From positions 22,503,179 to 22,567,178 of the forward strand of contig OW386286.2 in assembly GCA_936432065.2 (NCBI GenBank): a DNA stretch of 64,000 nucleotides. Reading direction: 5' to 3'. Below, in pieces: positions 21,790 to 33,776 of this stretch (the stretch's first letter is position 1; each line of letters begins with the position of its first letter). The position numbers were made by a program, and so were the translations under genes. This DNA is from Rutpela maculata (Eukaryota > Arthropoda > Insecta > Coleoptera > Cerambycidae). Under the pieces are notes generated by a model. That model was given only the letters and a program-made list of their open reading frames with translations, made no database searches and was not told the origin of the DNA.

Positions 21790-23545
21790 CGGTGCAGGTC
21801 AGGGTGAATAATAATTTATCAACGCGGCGGGACATTCGCGCGGGCGTCTCCCAAAACTGTATAACCTATACGTCTCCGACTTTCCGAAGTTTACGAATAA
21901 GAAACTTGCCAAGTATGCCGACGACACGGCCATGTACGCTCACTCGCACTAAGCTCAGGCAGCGAATATGCTACTGAAGGCGCACATGGCTCGTGCCACG
22001 GCGTATTACGATAAGTGGATACCAGTAGGGTGGGCCGAAAAACATAAAAATTTGAATTTGCGAACGACATAGTTTATAATTTGTTGATATGTATCTGAAA
22101 CTAATTCGGTTAAATTTTTAGCAAAATCGGTTAATATCTAGCTGCCCCCGGCCTTGAGAATGAAGGAAAAGGCCGATTTTTCGATTTTTAACATTTTTCA
22201 AATTGACGTTTGAAATTTTTCTATGAGTCTTTATTAATGTCTAAACGTGTGTGAGTTTTCCGCATAAAACATTTTTCAGTTCCAGGGAAATTAGGAATGT
22301 TATATTTTCATCAAATTCTACTTTTTAGTGACAAATTTCTAATTTTCAAGCAAGTAAAAAATTTTTTATTGGGAAAACTCTTGCCGCACACGTATAGTCA
22401 TATTCCAAACGTCAATTTGAAAAATGTTGAAAATTGAAAAATCGGCTTTTTCCTTCAGTTTCAAGGCCGTGGGAGGCCGGCTAGATATTAACCGATTTTG
22501 CTAAAAATTTAACAGAATTAGTTTTAGATACATAGCAACAAGTTATTAACTATATCATTTGTAAATTCAAATTTTTATGTTTTTCGGCCCATCCTAATGT
22601 CCAGGAGTATCCGCTCCTGGCGGTAGGTAGCGGAATAAACAGGACCAATAAAAAATTGCTATACACGATGGTGATCAGGCTGGCCATGATATACGCGGCG
22701 TCGGTGTGGTGCAGCATCCCGGCCACGACAATGAAAAAACTCCGTGTATTAGAACACAAATTTATGAGCCTCATTTCTGATTTGAACAAACACACCTCAC
22801 TTAGAGATCTGTACGCCCACTATAATGACATAACCCCACTAGAGGACTACGTCCAAGAGATTTCGCAAACATTCTACGAATTCAAACAGGGCGATAGTCC
22901 GCTAACCCGCAACATAATACACATCATACAGCATAATACAATTCTATTTAATCTGAAACACCCATTACCATATCGTTGGCCTATTTCCAGGCAACTTCCA
23001 CCTTAGCCAATTTCGTCCCTACTATCTTTACCTATCAATTTTACAATTTTAACCCCCTTTTATTCGTTTTCTGTTTATTCACTGTTTTGCCTTTTTGTCC
23101 TCATTTTGTCCCAAAATTTACCTCTCGGCCGATAACCCGTTAAATATAATAACTTTTAAAACCATAACTTTTATTCTTCCCCCCTATTTTCATGGTGGCA
23201 GGAAGACCACCAGGGGTTTTTGTTGTGTTCTGTTTTCCCGTGGCAGTAATCAAAATTTTTTAGTGATCTATGCGCGCACAGTGCGACAATTTCAAGTGTA
23301 ATTTTAATTAGTTTTATGCCCTTGTGGTCAGTATAGTTAAGGATATTGCTGTTTTTAAGACCGACACCGGCGAATGGGAGTACCAACTTATCATCCCATT
23401 GTCGTTCTTTGCCGAACTAGATCTGCCCCGTCCAACCTTACTCACCACGACGCTACACGAGGAGGTTGTTTGGTTGGATCCGGGCCAAGTTTCCGGCTAG
23501 GCGCATGTATATTTTGACTAAAATTTTTTTGAATTGAATTGAATT
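21790..23545 (+). mobile_element. Jockey-like LINE 3' half, split by a MITE
   Basis: From 21810 in broken frames: RRDIRAGV (RT motif B start), then LYNLYVSDFPKFTNKKLAKY, then ADDTAMYAHSH (YADD catalytic motif) up to 22025. A MITE occupies 22028-22594. The element resumes with a 116-codon frame (22656-23006): LLYTMVIRLAMIYAASVWCS and LEHKFMSLISD, the thumb and C-terminal segment of jockey-type RTs. The 3' UTR runs from 23007 to a (TTGAA)3 tail near 23531-23545. The ORF2 5' part is absent, and stops and a deletion around GVPQG show it is dead. Confidence 0.85.
22028..22594. mobile_element. TA-flanked palindromic MITE, GGGTGGGCCGAAAAAC termini
   Basis: TA|GGGTGGGCCGAAAAACATAA at 22026 is mirrored by TTATGTTTTTCGGCCCATCC|TA ending at 22596. 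The arms run ~250 bp with GTTAATATCTAGC and CAAATTGACGTTTGA mirrored. It lies exactly inside the jockey-like LINE, whose coding sequence resumes on the far side. Confidence 0.85.
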
Positions 23546-25500
23546 GGTTTAACACTCACTTTAACCTGAGGTTTAAATTATCCAGGGATTAGTTAACCCG
23601 CAAATTTATCCTTGCATTAATAAACCTTGAGAAATATGACCTTCCAAATTCTCAACCAAAATTATTTGGGGTTGAATTTCGCATAGTGTTTTCATTCCGC
23701 AAAAGTTTTATTTCAGGTTATACAGCATTTCATTTGGAAACTTTTTTAAAATTCTTACTTCCACTCGACTACGTGGATGTGAGAGTAAAATTATAGAATT
23801 ATGCAAGGAATGAAAAATTGCTAAAATAAACGAAAAAATGGAGGTCCGTAATCTACCACTTTATGAGCATCGCTTACGCAAAACCTTGCGATTTCACATT
23901 GAGGCCGGAAACTGTCTCTTTCCTGCAATATTCTTCCGTCTTTACCCTGGCATAAACTTTATCATCTCCTAAGTACTTTTTGTCATCGCTCGATCATGTA
24001 TATTGCCGTCTGTAAATAAACCATTTATTATGGAATAAAAGATCGCCGATCGATTTAAAAGTCTTGGAAGAAAAGTTCTGAGTCTCGTATCGGAACTTTA
24101 AGCTGTTTAACGTTATTATTGACTTTAAATTTACGAAGCAAGATAATGGATGATGCCAGCTTTTCGATGTTTCGGTAAAAAGAGAATAGGAAATACGTCG
24201 TCCTTTCAAGTTGTGCGCAAGACTCGCATACTTATTATTGTCCATTGTTTCGGGAAGCCGTGCAAAAAGTCGCCAGGAAAGTTTTCAACAAAAAGCAAAC
24301 AGCCCAAATCAAGTTTGAGCCATTAACAAGAAGCCATTAGCCTAGTTCTCCCTAACAGGCAACTCCTGAATGAGACGTGGTTGCTGTCAGTATAAAATTA
24401 CGTATCTTTAGGCATTCACAAATTATTAAAATTTAAAACTTCTGAATTTTAAAATGTTCATGATGGTGGTGGTGAGGTTGACTTTGTTTTATTACTTCAA
24501 ATTTGGAAATAAGTTATTTATTAGGCTTTTCTAGTGTTTTTTCTTATATGGCTCATCCTGCTAATTAGGCATTCTATATATATGAATGATTCCTGCTTGA
24601 CATTATCATAATTAGATCCTAATATGTTCTATACTTGAGTAAAATTTGATTCAAATCGCACAATAATTAAAAATTTTAGAGAGGTGTTCTGCTTTTAAAT
24701 GCGTCACTCTGTATGTGTACATCTTATTATTATTGTTTTTTTTCCGTTGCAATTTTTGCTTGTTTTCCTTATAATAATTTAAAGTCCGTTTTTTATTTTT
24801 TAATTTTAACAAGTTATTTTATTCACAATCTATTATTATTTAATTGTTATTTAATTGTTGGTAAGTTAAAATAGCTAAATAGTTCTTCTTTTTGTTATGG
24901 GTTTCTTTTTTGTAAAGTAGGTGGGAGAATATTTTTTACCTAAATAAGTTTCAGATAATTCTTATCAATATAGACTAGGTTACTCATACGTTGAGGAGTT
25001 GTGGTATTTGTTAACATCAGTGTGTTCTGTTTTATTTTTTAAATCTAATATAACAAAGGAAAACTCACCTAAATGTAAGTTAATAAATTTTTTATTAGTT
25101 TAATTTCATTAGATAATTAAAGTTTTTAAACCTAATCATTATACACGAAAATTTACTTCATTTTCACTTTCCAACATTACTTTTTTAATTTAGTATCTTC
25201 CCTTGTTATAAATAACATTTTTAGTAGAAAATAAGAATTAATAGAAAATGGATAAACCTTTATGAATTTGGTTTATTTAATTAATTGTTACATATTTTAT
25301 TCAGTGATAAACAATCACAACGTTTTTTAATAATAATATGATATTGTCTTATAAATAACTACATCAATAGGTTCACTTGTAGAGTCCTGAGGATGTAAAT
25401 AAATTTTGACGACACGTCGGCTACTTGAAAAAGTCTTTTCCTAACACCTTTTGGTCTATACCCGTTAACCGTTACTAGCATTAAAGCACAGACCACTAAT
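23546..25500. other. Non-coding interval with a MITE scrap
   Basis: Positions 23870-24350 are GC-richer and free of repeats. The minus-strand frame 23994-24245 (83 codons) has no recognisable domain. At 24608-24715 the words TCTATACTTGAGTAAAATTT and GATTCAAATCG match the inside of the foldback at 12950-13634, so a piece of that family is present. The rest is AT-rich. Confidence 0.4.
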
Positions 25501-25504
25501 CAAA

Positions 25505-25760
25505 ATAAATTATTATGCTCATCGCAAATACGAAAACGAATTTTGCAATTGATTGGCACATTTCTAAAATTGTAAATATCGCCAGTACAGACAATAAAAT
25601 GCATATCGTTGTGTTAGTGAACAAATCCTAAACAACTTTGAAAATGTCTGCCTGCCCGTCTGTTTGTATTTGCCTTCTTCTGTCACATCTGTTGTAGACC
25701 CGAGAACATAAGAAAGGACAATAAGTTAGTGTTAGCTAGAAGAAATACCTTTTTCTTCAA
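25505..25760 (+). repeat. Copy of the TTCGCAAA..CGAA / CCGT repeat family (degenerate)
   Basis: Shared landmarks with 42645-42920 are TTGGCACATTTCTAAAATTG, TAAATATCGC, GTGTTAGTGAAC, AAAATGTC followed by C/T/G-rich tetranucleotides, and AAGTTAGTGTTA.CTAGA. Here the tetranucleotide tract has decayed to TGCCTGCCCGTCTGTTTG. Confidence 0.7.
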
Positions 25761-26425
25761 GCGTATTAAAATGTTTAAATTATGTCACCAAAAACAGAAG
25801 TAGAAGTAGGACATTGTTTTACTAGTAACAAAATGTTAGTACCGAACGCCACCGTAGTGGACATTGTTTTACTAGTAACATAATGTTAGTTCCGAAAGCG
25901 CCGCCGTAGTGGGTATTGTTTTACTATATTGTTCTTTAACAAAATCGATCAGTAAATAAAATGGTATATTATATTACTAGGAGTAGAACGCATTCTTTTT
26001 TTGTGTTGAGCCCAGGATTTGCGGCTGAGGCGAAGCCGAAGCCGCAAACTGGGCGAAACACAAAAAAAGGCGTTCTACTCCGTGTAATATATACTATTTT
26101 TTCTTCAAGCGTATTAAAATGCAAAAATTCATTTATTTATCATAAATGTACAAATATTCAAACTACAGTCTTACATGTTGACACAATATGACAAGTGGCT
26201 AGTGGATAGCGCGCCACCGGTGGCTTTCGGTATTAACATTATGTTACTAGTAAAACAATACCCACTGCGGTGGCGCTTTCGGAACTAACATTATGTTACT
26301 AGTAAAACAATGTCCACTACGGTGGCGTTCGGTACTAACATTTTGTTACTAGTAAAACAATGTCCTACTTCTACTTCTGTTTTTGGTGACATAATTTAAA
26401 CATTTTAATACGCTTGAAGAAAAAA
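25738..26425. repeat. Inverted array of ~50-bp tandem units around a central hairpin
   Basis: The left side (25738-25930) carries about 2.5 tandem units, each ACATTGTTTTACTAGTAACA followed by AAATGTTAGTACCGAACGCC and a GTAGTGG end. The right side (about 26213-26425) carries about three in inverted orientation. Outer segments TTTTTCTTCAAGCGTATTAAAA match in inversion at both ends, and a third copy lies near 26099. The centre contains a strong separate hairpin. Confidence 0.8.
25963..26092. repeat. Strong hairpin with GC-rich core
   Basis: AGTAGAACGC..TTTTTTTGTGTT and TTTGCGGCT pair with AGCCGCAAA, AACACAAAAAAA and GCGTTCTACT across a seven-base AGGCGAA-type loop. The stem is near 50 bp with a few mismatches. 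TATTA/TAATA lie at the edges. Confidence 0.8.
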
Positions 26426-26429
26426 GTTA

Positions 26430-28720
26430 TTTATCATTTAAATCTTAAAAGATTGTCTTCTTAATTTCTATATTTTGTTATTGGACATGAATCTGCCTTT
26501 ATAGTGCCGCAAATGCACCTTATAGTGCAGTTGAATTGATTTTTTTTTGGCGACTACATTCCATCTGAAAGCGTTTAGCCGGATAAGCATGACGAGTCGG
26601 CCTCCAAATGGCAACCTGTATCGAAACTTATGTTTTAATATCGACTTGATGTATGAACGCGATTTATATGTGTTTTGCCGCTTTACTCCGCTTTGCCCTT
26701 GAGATATGGAAAAAAATGAGCGCATGCATGACTATCGTTCAAAGAGACATATCTCGAAAACTAATTGAGCTAGAGAGGTAAATCTAACGGGAGGTTTCAG
26801 GTAACCTTAAAGAGTATATTTCATATTTTTTTTGAATTTTTAGAATAATTACGCACATCATTAAAAAATAAATAAAAAATATAATAATTAATATTTCCGT
26901 GTTCTCTGTGACTTACAATTACTGGAATAATATATGTTGTTTATATGCACTATTACTCATAAAAGTTGCGTTAGAAAAAAGTTGGTGCAACACGAAAAGA
27001 AATAAAATTCGATGCGCACTACATCATATAAGGATACAAACTTGACATGGGACACACATATAAATATTTTATTGGAATTATTGTTAGAAGAGAAATTGAA
27101 TGAAAATATAAATAATTGTCACGTAAATATCTATTTCATATGGCGCACAGTAGCACGAATTGTAATTTTTTCGTTCAAAATTATCTAGAGCACTTCGCAA
27201 CCGATTGGGATAATTTTTATTTAAATACTCGTTATTTAATTGCAAAACAACGTAAGAGAGCCAATTTTTGAATTATGCTAACCAAAATTATTGAGCTTAA
27301 TCAAAATGTCCATTTTTTATTTAAATTTTAATAAAACTTATAAAAAAATATATTTTTTTTCTAATCCAATTTACATAAATCTTGTTACTCTGGAGGTTTT
27401 TGAGGTCGCTGATTATGAATCTGATATCCAAATTGTCATAAACCAACCTACAAGATATTATTATTACCATGCGTATGCTTAATAAAGTTCATTTTCATAT
27501 TAATGAAGTTTCATTTTGTATTAAATTTTTGAAGTTATACGAGACTTTCAATAGTAAGCAAATTGGGTCAAAAAAAGGAGGGACAAAGAAAATGAATTTT
27601 TGAAAATTGTACAATTGCACTTTTTTGAAAATAAAAAAAATGCACTGTTTTTGGAAATTAAAAAAAAAATGAACTGTATCCCCCAAAAGTAAATAAAAGT
27701 ACGTACAATCGAAGAAAAAAAAGTGACGTACAATGTTTCCTTGATAATATAATTGACGAAGAATTAAAAATTGTATTTCTTCCGCCATCTTCGACCATTC
27801 TATTGGACATGCGGCTTCCGAGATTGGTGCATTATATTTGACCATAAATAAGTTTTATTTTTACCAACTTTAGTGAAATTACTCCTTCTTATAGAAAAAA
27901 TATTAAATTTTGATTTTTTTCGACGATTTTTGGTGTTTTCTATTTTTTTCCAAGATGGCGGATTGACCAATACATATCGGACAGGTCTATATTTTTTAAG
28001 AATTTTATTTCAAATAAGCCAGTATTTTTAAAATTCCCATCCGATTACTAGTACAAGATAAGTATAGAAAATGCGCGAAAGCGCGTCAAAAAGTGTATAT
28101 AACTTTTGACGCACAAGGAATTTTTGGGCACAAATATTTTCTGGTAACCAGGAGGCCATAATACATAAGAATCGACAATAAAACTTCGGGTGGAATGTTG
28201 TCACCGAAAAAAAAAAAAAAAAAAAAAAATTAAATCAATTCGACTGTACTATTATATATTGCAAACACTTTATGTTATACGTGATAGAAATAATTGGCTG
28301 CCATTTTCGTATTTCACACATCAAAGTTAACTCAAAATGATAGTTGATTTTAAAAGCGCCATTTTGTTGCAGGCCTGTGTTTAATAAATTTTTAAAATGA
28401 TTTTTTGTTTGTTTCTGCTTCATTAAAAATATGGAAGAAACAATGTGCGTCTTCACATAAAAAAAGTGTTACCACTTTGTTATTGTAATTGTCCAGTAAT
28501 TACATTCTTTTTTCGAAAAGACTGTTTCTCGTTAATATAATAGCATCACCTAGATGCTCATTTTTTTGTCTGTTTAAAACACTTGCTCTAGAGAAAATTT
28601 CCATCCGCCATTTTGGAGCCGCCATTTTTATTTTGTTTATTCTGTCTTCAGATTCGTAATCAGCGATTCCAAAAACATACCTAAATATCTTGCGTTTCAA
28701 AAATAAATTTGTCAAATATT
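26430..28720. other. AT-rich non-coding interval; A24 tract; weak inverted pair
   Basis: No gene is supported. A poly(A) run of about 24-25 bases lies at 28206-28230. The segment TTTTTGAGGTCGCTGATTATGAATC near 27398-27422 is mirrored by GATTCGTAATCAGCGATTCCAAAAA near 28648-28672, so part of the interval is a decayed palindromic element about 1.3 kb long. Several words (AAGATGGCGG, CCGCCATTTTGG) recur in other insect repeats. Confidence 0.4.
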
Positions 28721-30232
28721 AAACATCTAAACCTAAGGATGGTTTTCACCCTTTGAAGGTAAAAGCAAGTGTCCGGACCATATAGAAACTAAAGATGATA
28801 CTTTTTATTACAATAATAACTCATAAAGAAAAATTATTATTACATTTGAGGTTATTCCTAAATTTTACGTATTTTTTACCTAGGTATTGTACTAATGGAT
28901 GATCTAAGAGAAATAAAATGCATGAAACTAGAAATCAGGACCACTGAAGGATTCGAGCTACAGTTACAGTGCATCTACGTAAATGAACGGAAGACTCCAT
29001 TAAATTAATAGAGTTATACCAGAGACCATTTAGAATTTACGTGTAATATTATGAATAATACACTTTATTTAATGGTGAAGAAATGGCTATTTTCGCAATA
29101 ACGTTAACCATGGTAATAAAACTAATGGAAATTAAATAATTAAACTAACTGCATTTTAAACCAGTGCTTAAACGGGCAAGTATGCAATAAAGTGATTTAT
29201 TTGCTTTTTATTTGTTTCTCTTTAACTAACAAAATTTAAATGCCTTGCACGGAATTTAGCCCAAAGCCAGCTCCCAAAACGATAGGTTTGTTCTTTTTGC
29301 ATCTGTTGCGATGAAACATTTATTATTATTATTTAAATTTTAAACAATTGATCATTATAACGTATATTTTTTCAAAGAAGGTTATTTAATCTTTTAAATC
29401 AGATTTTCCTATCTCTTATTACCTACCCTGTTCTGTTTGTTTAAACGAATGAAATAATGTTCATAAGGGAGAACAGTATTGTACTTTTCTATTTTGACTA
29501 GCTAATTTCTCAGTGGGGGCAACAACAAGAACAACTATATAAGGTGACTAAAGGGCGTTAAATGATTTTCTTTGCTCAACATTTGCCCTAGAGCCAAAGG
29601 AAGGTGATATCTTGTACATTTCTGCATTTTTATATTTTTAATAAAAAATAACTCACAGTATATATAAAATGACCTGTTGATCACCCTGTATGACGGAGAC
29701 CACCCAATTTCATTAGGAAGTGTTCTACCATGCTATTTTATATATGTTTTGTTTTTTGCGTATGTATCAAACATTTTAAGTTCAACAGAGATTATCGTGT
29801 TTAATAATACATTCGCAGTCGGCAACGCCTGACCGCAACTTTTATTCTTTTCATAATAGTCTTATTAAAAATACCTCAACTACATTTTAAGACAAAACTG
29901 ATATATCGTCTAACCTGTGAACAGTTCACTTGAACCTGAAAGAGGTACTGTATTGTAGTTTAGATATCATGCACCTGTTCTTTTATGTTCTTAATCAAGA
30001 ACCTTTGGCCTCTAAAGTTGTAATAAAATATAGTTTATATAAACGTGACACAATCTACATCACGCTTCTGGCGATTACCCTATATGACCGATATGATCCA
30101 ATTTCAGTAGGAAGTATTCTACCATGCTATTTTATATTTTATTTTATATTTTTTGTAACGCCATATCCTAAAATGACATTTATTTAACAGTTTCAATGAA
30201 ACAAAACAATGTCATTATTGATAAGTGTAAAA
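28721..30232. repeat. Non-coding; pair of ~75-bp direct repeats
   Basis: 29685-29755 and 30078-30148 are direct repeats sharing CCAATTTCA.TAGGAAGT.TTCTACCATGCTATTTTATAT (in parts). Nothing coding is recognised in the interval. Confidence 0.6.
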
Positions 30233-30655
30233 TAAACAAATACGAGTGAAATAATAGTGATTTATTATGCTAGTGAGATATGTTACATATAAGTCACGCA
30301 AGAAAAGTTTAGTCTAATTTTCTTAAGTGACTTATATGTAATAACTCACGTGTCTAATACAACATTTTATCCAACATTTTCATATAAAAGCTTTTTCAGT
30401 GACAAACAATAAAATTATTAAAATGTGATGTCATCGATTTATGTCAGTTGTCAATGTCAAAGTCAACAGTGCTTCTCTAAAAATATAAAATACAAGTAGC
30501 TTATTGCTAAGTAGATTCTGAATGGATGTGCCGAGAAAGCTGTGATTGTTATCCATTTTGTTTGTAACCATATTGATGAAGATGAAGAAATTAGAGAAAT
30601 TGAATGTATTATTGTTTCGCCTCTCTCTATCTTTTGATATATTTTCGAACAATGC
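30233..30655 (-). mobile_element. Solo end of the tyrosine-recombinase element
   Basis: This matches, in inverse orientation, the right end of the element at 57780-58135. Landmarks are GCTAGTGAGATATGTTACAT, TATAAGTCACGCAAGAAAAG, TTTATCCAACATTTTCATATAA, and TCGGCACATCCATTC (as complement). Internal pairing of GTTACATATAAGTCAC with GTGACTTATATGTAATAACTC makes a hairpin at 30283-30346. The minus-strand frame 30431-30652 covers the segment that lies upstream of the recombinase gene in the other copy. The recombinase itself is absent. Confidence 0.75.
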
Positions 30656-31465
30656 TTCATTTACTAGTTATATTGCAAATGAAGCGAGAAATGGCAAAAA
30701 ATCAAGGATTTTTGAATTTTAAAATGTGTTGCCCCACCTTTCACGCGTGCGGATAGTTGGCATATGTTTCTGGACATCCCAAACTATACTTAAAAAAAAG
30801 TTACGGGTAGACGACATTTCGCACAAAAAAGCTACTCCGACTGGTCAATTGCTTTCTAATTTCGAATGGCAATATAAAATATTTTTTTATAACTCGAGAC
30901 TAAAATGTGTTTTTTTTTACTCGTGTGGTTCATAAACGTTTATAAACACCCCACTTGTAAAAAAAACATTCAATCATTTTAGCCACTTGTTATATAAAAT
31001 ACTACTATTCAACTTAGTTGAATAAAATGTTATTTCTTTCGAAAATTGTTATTTCCTTATTTTGCAACTAAATTCCGTATTTAAGCTTTTCTTCATAATT
31101 AAAAACACTGTCAAATAAAATTTTCAATAAAAATGTAAAAGAAAGGTAGTTTGTTTAAAGTCGATTTCATGCTTTCTAATTTTTAGAATACCCTGTATAA
31201 TTTACCTTAAGTTTGACAACTGTTTATGACTTCCTAAGACAAGCAAAACTTCTGATAAAGAATATCTTTTTCTCGACAAATCAAAAATAAGAAAGTTTAC
31301 AAGAGTCCGGAACCCCATCCGGGGACTGCTGATACTTTTACTCGATGCTTGACTGCATTTTAAAACCTAAAATAATTAACGAAATGAAAATGCGGGTTAT
31401 AAATCCATCGGATAATATTAAATGTCGATATTGTCGATTGCAAGGGAAAGGTAAATTCTTTTTAA
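30656..31465. other. No gene recognised
   Basis: AT-rich, with a MITE-like ACCCTGTATAATTTACC word near 31191. No supported feature. Confidence 0.3.
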
Positions 31466-31636
31466 TAGTACGGCAGCCCGTTACCAAAAACCCACGTCAT
31501 AATAGCGAGCTGTATCTATAGATTATGAAATTCTAAGATACTTTTTCATATGAGAAAAGTTGGAAAAACGATACGGTCGGCTAGCAAACGACTTTCCGTC
31601 AGTCGAAAAAAATGTCGTAATTTTTATACCGCGGCG

Positions 31637-31703
31637 AGGCAGTTCTCGATTAATTCTCGTTAAAAATGATGAACAATAGATGAATTAATCGAGAACTGCC
31701 GTC
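31637..31703. repeat. Perfect 19-bp stem upstream of the transposon gene
   Basis: GGCAGTTCTCGATTAATTC pairs exactly with GAATTAATCGAGAACTGCC, with a loop of about 25 bases. A related GAACTGCCGTTTTCCATTGGCC occurs near 31828, and GAACTGCCGTCATTGGCC follows the stem, so the motif is repeated in this 5' region. Confidence 0.75.
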
Positions 31704-31997
31704 ATTGGCCTAAGTTCCAATAATATCAGTCAAAGTTGTATCAAAGTGAAGGCTAAAATTATCAAAGCAGCGAGACTAATTTTTTTTTTATTTATAGAGT
31801 AGGGTGTATAAAACGTTAAAAAATGCGAACTGCCGTTTTCCATTGGCCGAGGCTACGCGAAATCGATATAAAAATTTAAGAATTTTAGTAGAAATCAATA
31901 TTCGCCATCTGTGATACCGCACACGGACTCTCAGCTCCCGCCATCTTGACTTTTATTAAAGTATTACATCGCAAGTCCGAGAAGGTTACTCTGCTTC

Positions 31998-33410
31998 GGC
32001 TGTTGGAAAAGAGCTGAAGGCCCAGATTATCCGGGAATTATAATCATTGATGGGTTTTTCTTGCTATATTCATTGAAAGACGCTGGTAGCACATACGGCG
32101 ATATTTCAAGAAGGATACTTCGCCTATTAGATAGTTATGAATCACAAGAAATTCATCTAGTATTTGACCGTTATTTCAAACCGTCAATCAAAGATGTAGA
32201 ACATGAGATACGTGGTATGTCAGAGGGGGCAGCTCTTCACATTGCACAACCTAATCAACGTGTCAGTAATTTCCACAAAGAGCTGAAATATATAAACTTC
32301 AAAATTGCTTTCCTAGACTTCCTTATTAATCAATGGCGACATGAGGACCCTAGTCTAAAAGGTGGAAAAACTATTTATGTAAATCACGACACCTGTTACA
32401 AATTTTCTGTTGTTGACGGCCAAATTGTTAGAACGATTGAAGAGGCTCTAGATTGTGCACAACATGAGGAGGCAGATACGAAGATGATTTTCCATGCCTG
32501 TCAAATTGAAGAAATATCAAATATTTCCGTACGATGTAATGACACAGATGTTCTCATATTATTGTTGAGCAACATGCAGTTTTTAAAGAATAACAATTCC
32601 CATGTATGGCTAGACGTTGGTGTTGGAAAGTACAGAAGATGGATAGATGTAACAGCTTTATATAAAACTATGACTCCTCTCTTAGCTCGCTTTCTAGCAG
32701 CGTTTCATGCGTTAACAGGCTGTGATCACAATCCAGCTTTTTATCGAAAAGGCAAAGTCCGACCATCCAAAATCTTGGAGAAATCAGAAGAATTTCAAAA
32801 AGCCCTTGCTGCCCTCGGAGAAAGCTCAAACGAAGAAGCTTTTCCAGTACTCGGAAATTATGTATGCCATCTTTATAAAGAACCAAAGATCGGTGATGTT
32901 AATGAAGCGAGAATGCAAATATTCCAGCATACGTACGACAGCCAAGATATAAATGGCCGTCTCCACGTCGACATGACCAGTATGTTCATTGCCACCTTGT
33001 AAATCAGAGCTCCGACAGCATCTATTCCGACTAGATACATTGCTCAGATATGGGCAGGTGCTCATCTACGTCGACCAAGCAACCTGACACCGACAAATGC
33101 TGGCTGGAGCGAGGAAGATGGAAGATTGACATTCAAATGGTTCGAGAGTGACCAACTTCTCTTCTGCGCTGATCTAATAATACATGACTCTATACCAGGA
33201 CTATTTACAGATAAGCGTCACTTAATTATATGCTCTCTATCGGTTGATGCCATGTTATTAAGGTTTATTTTCTTATTTATTTTAGACCAAGGTGAAGAAG
33301 AAGAAAAAGAAGAAGAGGAACAAGATGAAGACGTGGACTACGAAGGACGTGGAGACGAATCAGACAATGAGAGTGAAAGCTCATCAGATGACGATGTATT
33401 TAATGTTTAA
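31998..33410 (+). pseudogene. FEN1/XPG-like (PIN-fold) protein of a DNA transposon, two frame breaks
   Basis: The open frame covers at least 32001-33002, and the supplied part starts at 32061 (313 codons). In order: PGIIIIDGFFLLYSLKDAG (just upstream of 32061), HLVFDRYFKPSIKDVEHEIR (D36), HEEADTKM (E136, E137, D139), CNDTDVLILLL (D161, D163), then FHALTGCDHNPAF (D221). The sequence IDG, VFD, EEAD, DTD, GCD in this order and spacing mirrors the metal-binding acidic set of the FEN1/XPG nuclease fold (IDG, VFDG, EAEA, DSD, GCDY). That function is inferred from motifs. After 32990 the frame shifts twice (about 32985 and 33033) and continues as LPPCKSELRQHLF, then GRLTFKWFESDQL. It ends in an acidic tail of about 35 residues before the stop at 33408. 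No ATG fits well at the 5' end, so an upstream exon is possible. Confidence 0.7.
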
Positions 33411-33776
33411 AACTACAATAATAAACCTGACAATTTTAATCCTTCTTTTAGCATTACTGTATGTCTGGAATCTTGAAATTCAATTCCAATTCCATTTAAA
33501 TAAATTGTCTGAGAGCTTGTGCCTACAAACAGCCTTAAATTGCTTTTTTTTTGTCGCGGCGGTAATCATTTTTCTAAAATGTGAAATGGGAAAAATTTCA
33601 GTTCTTATTTTTTTCGTCTTCTTTACATGTTCAATGCCCGATTTGAACCCTTTAGGACAGGTAAAAAGTTCCGTCACCGTGAACTTTTCTTCTCAGTTTT
33701 CCCACAACTGATGAGAAACGCTGGAATGACCTTCGCTAACGTAACTCGAAAATCTTGGTAACGGGCTGCCGTACTA

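Larger units (their letters stand above)
31466..33776 (+). mobile_element. DNA transposon encoding a FEN1/XPG-like protein
   Basis: The tips TAGTACGGCAGCCCGTTACC (31466) and GGTAACGGGCTGCCGTACTA (33776) are exact inverted repeats. A TA duplication is possible, but no longer one was found. One gene (about 31990-33410) fills the element. A perfect 19-bp stem (GGCAGTTCTCGATTAATTC and its complement, 31637-31703) lies upstream of the gene and may be a control site or transposase site. The superfamily is not recognised from the tips. Confidence 0.75.

Noticed and set aside
27495..27845. 116-codon minus-strand ORF rich in F, Y and K
   Set aside because: Composition reflects A/T runs; no domain, no promoter or splice evidence.
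33292..33711. 139-codon plus-strand ORF
   Set aside because: It overlaps the acidic tail of the FEN-like gene in another frame. Its lysine-rich start is the shifted reading of the GAA/GAG-rich tract.
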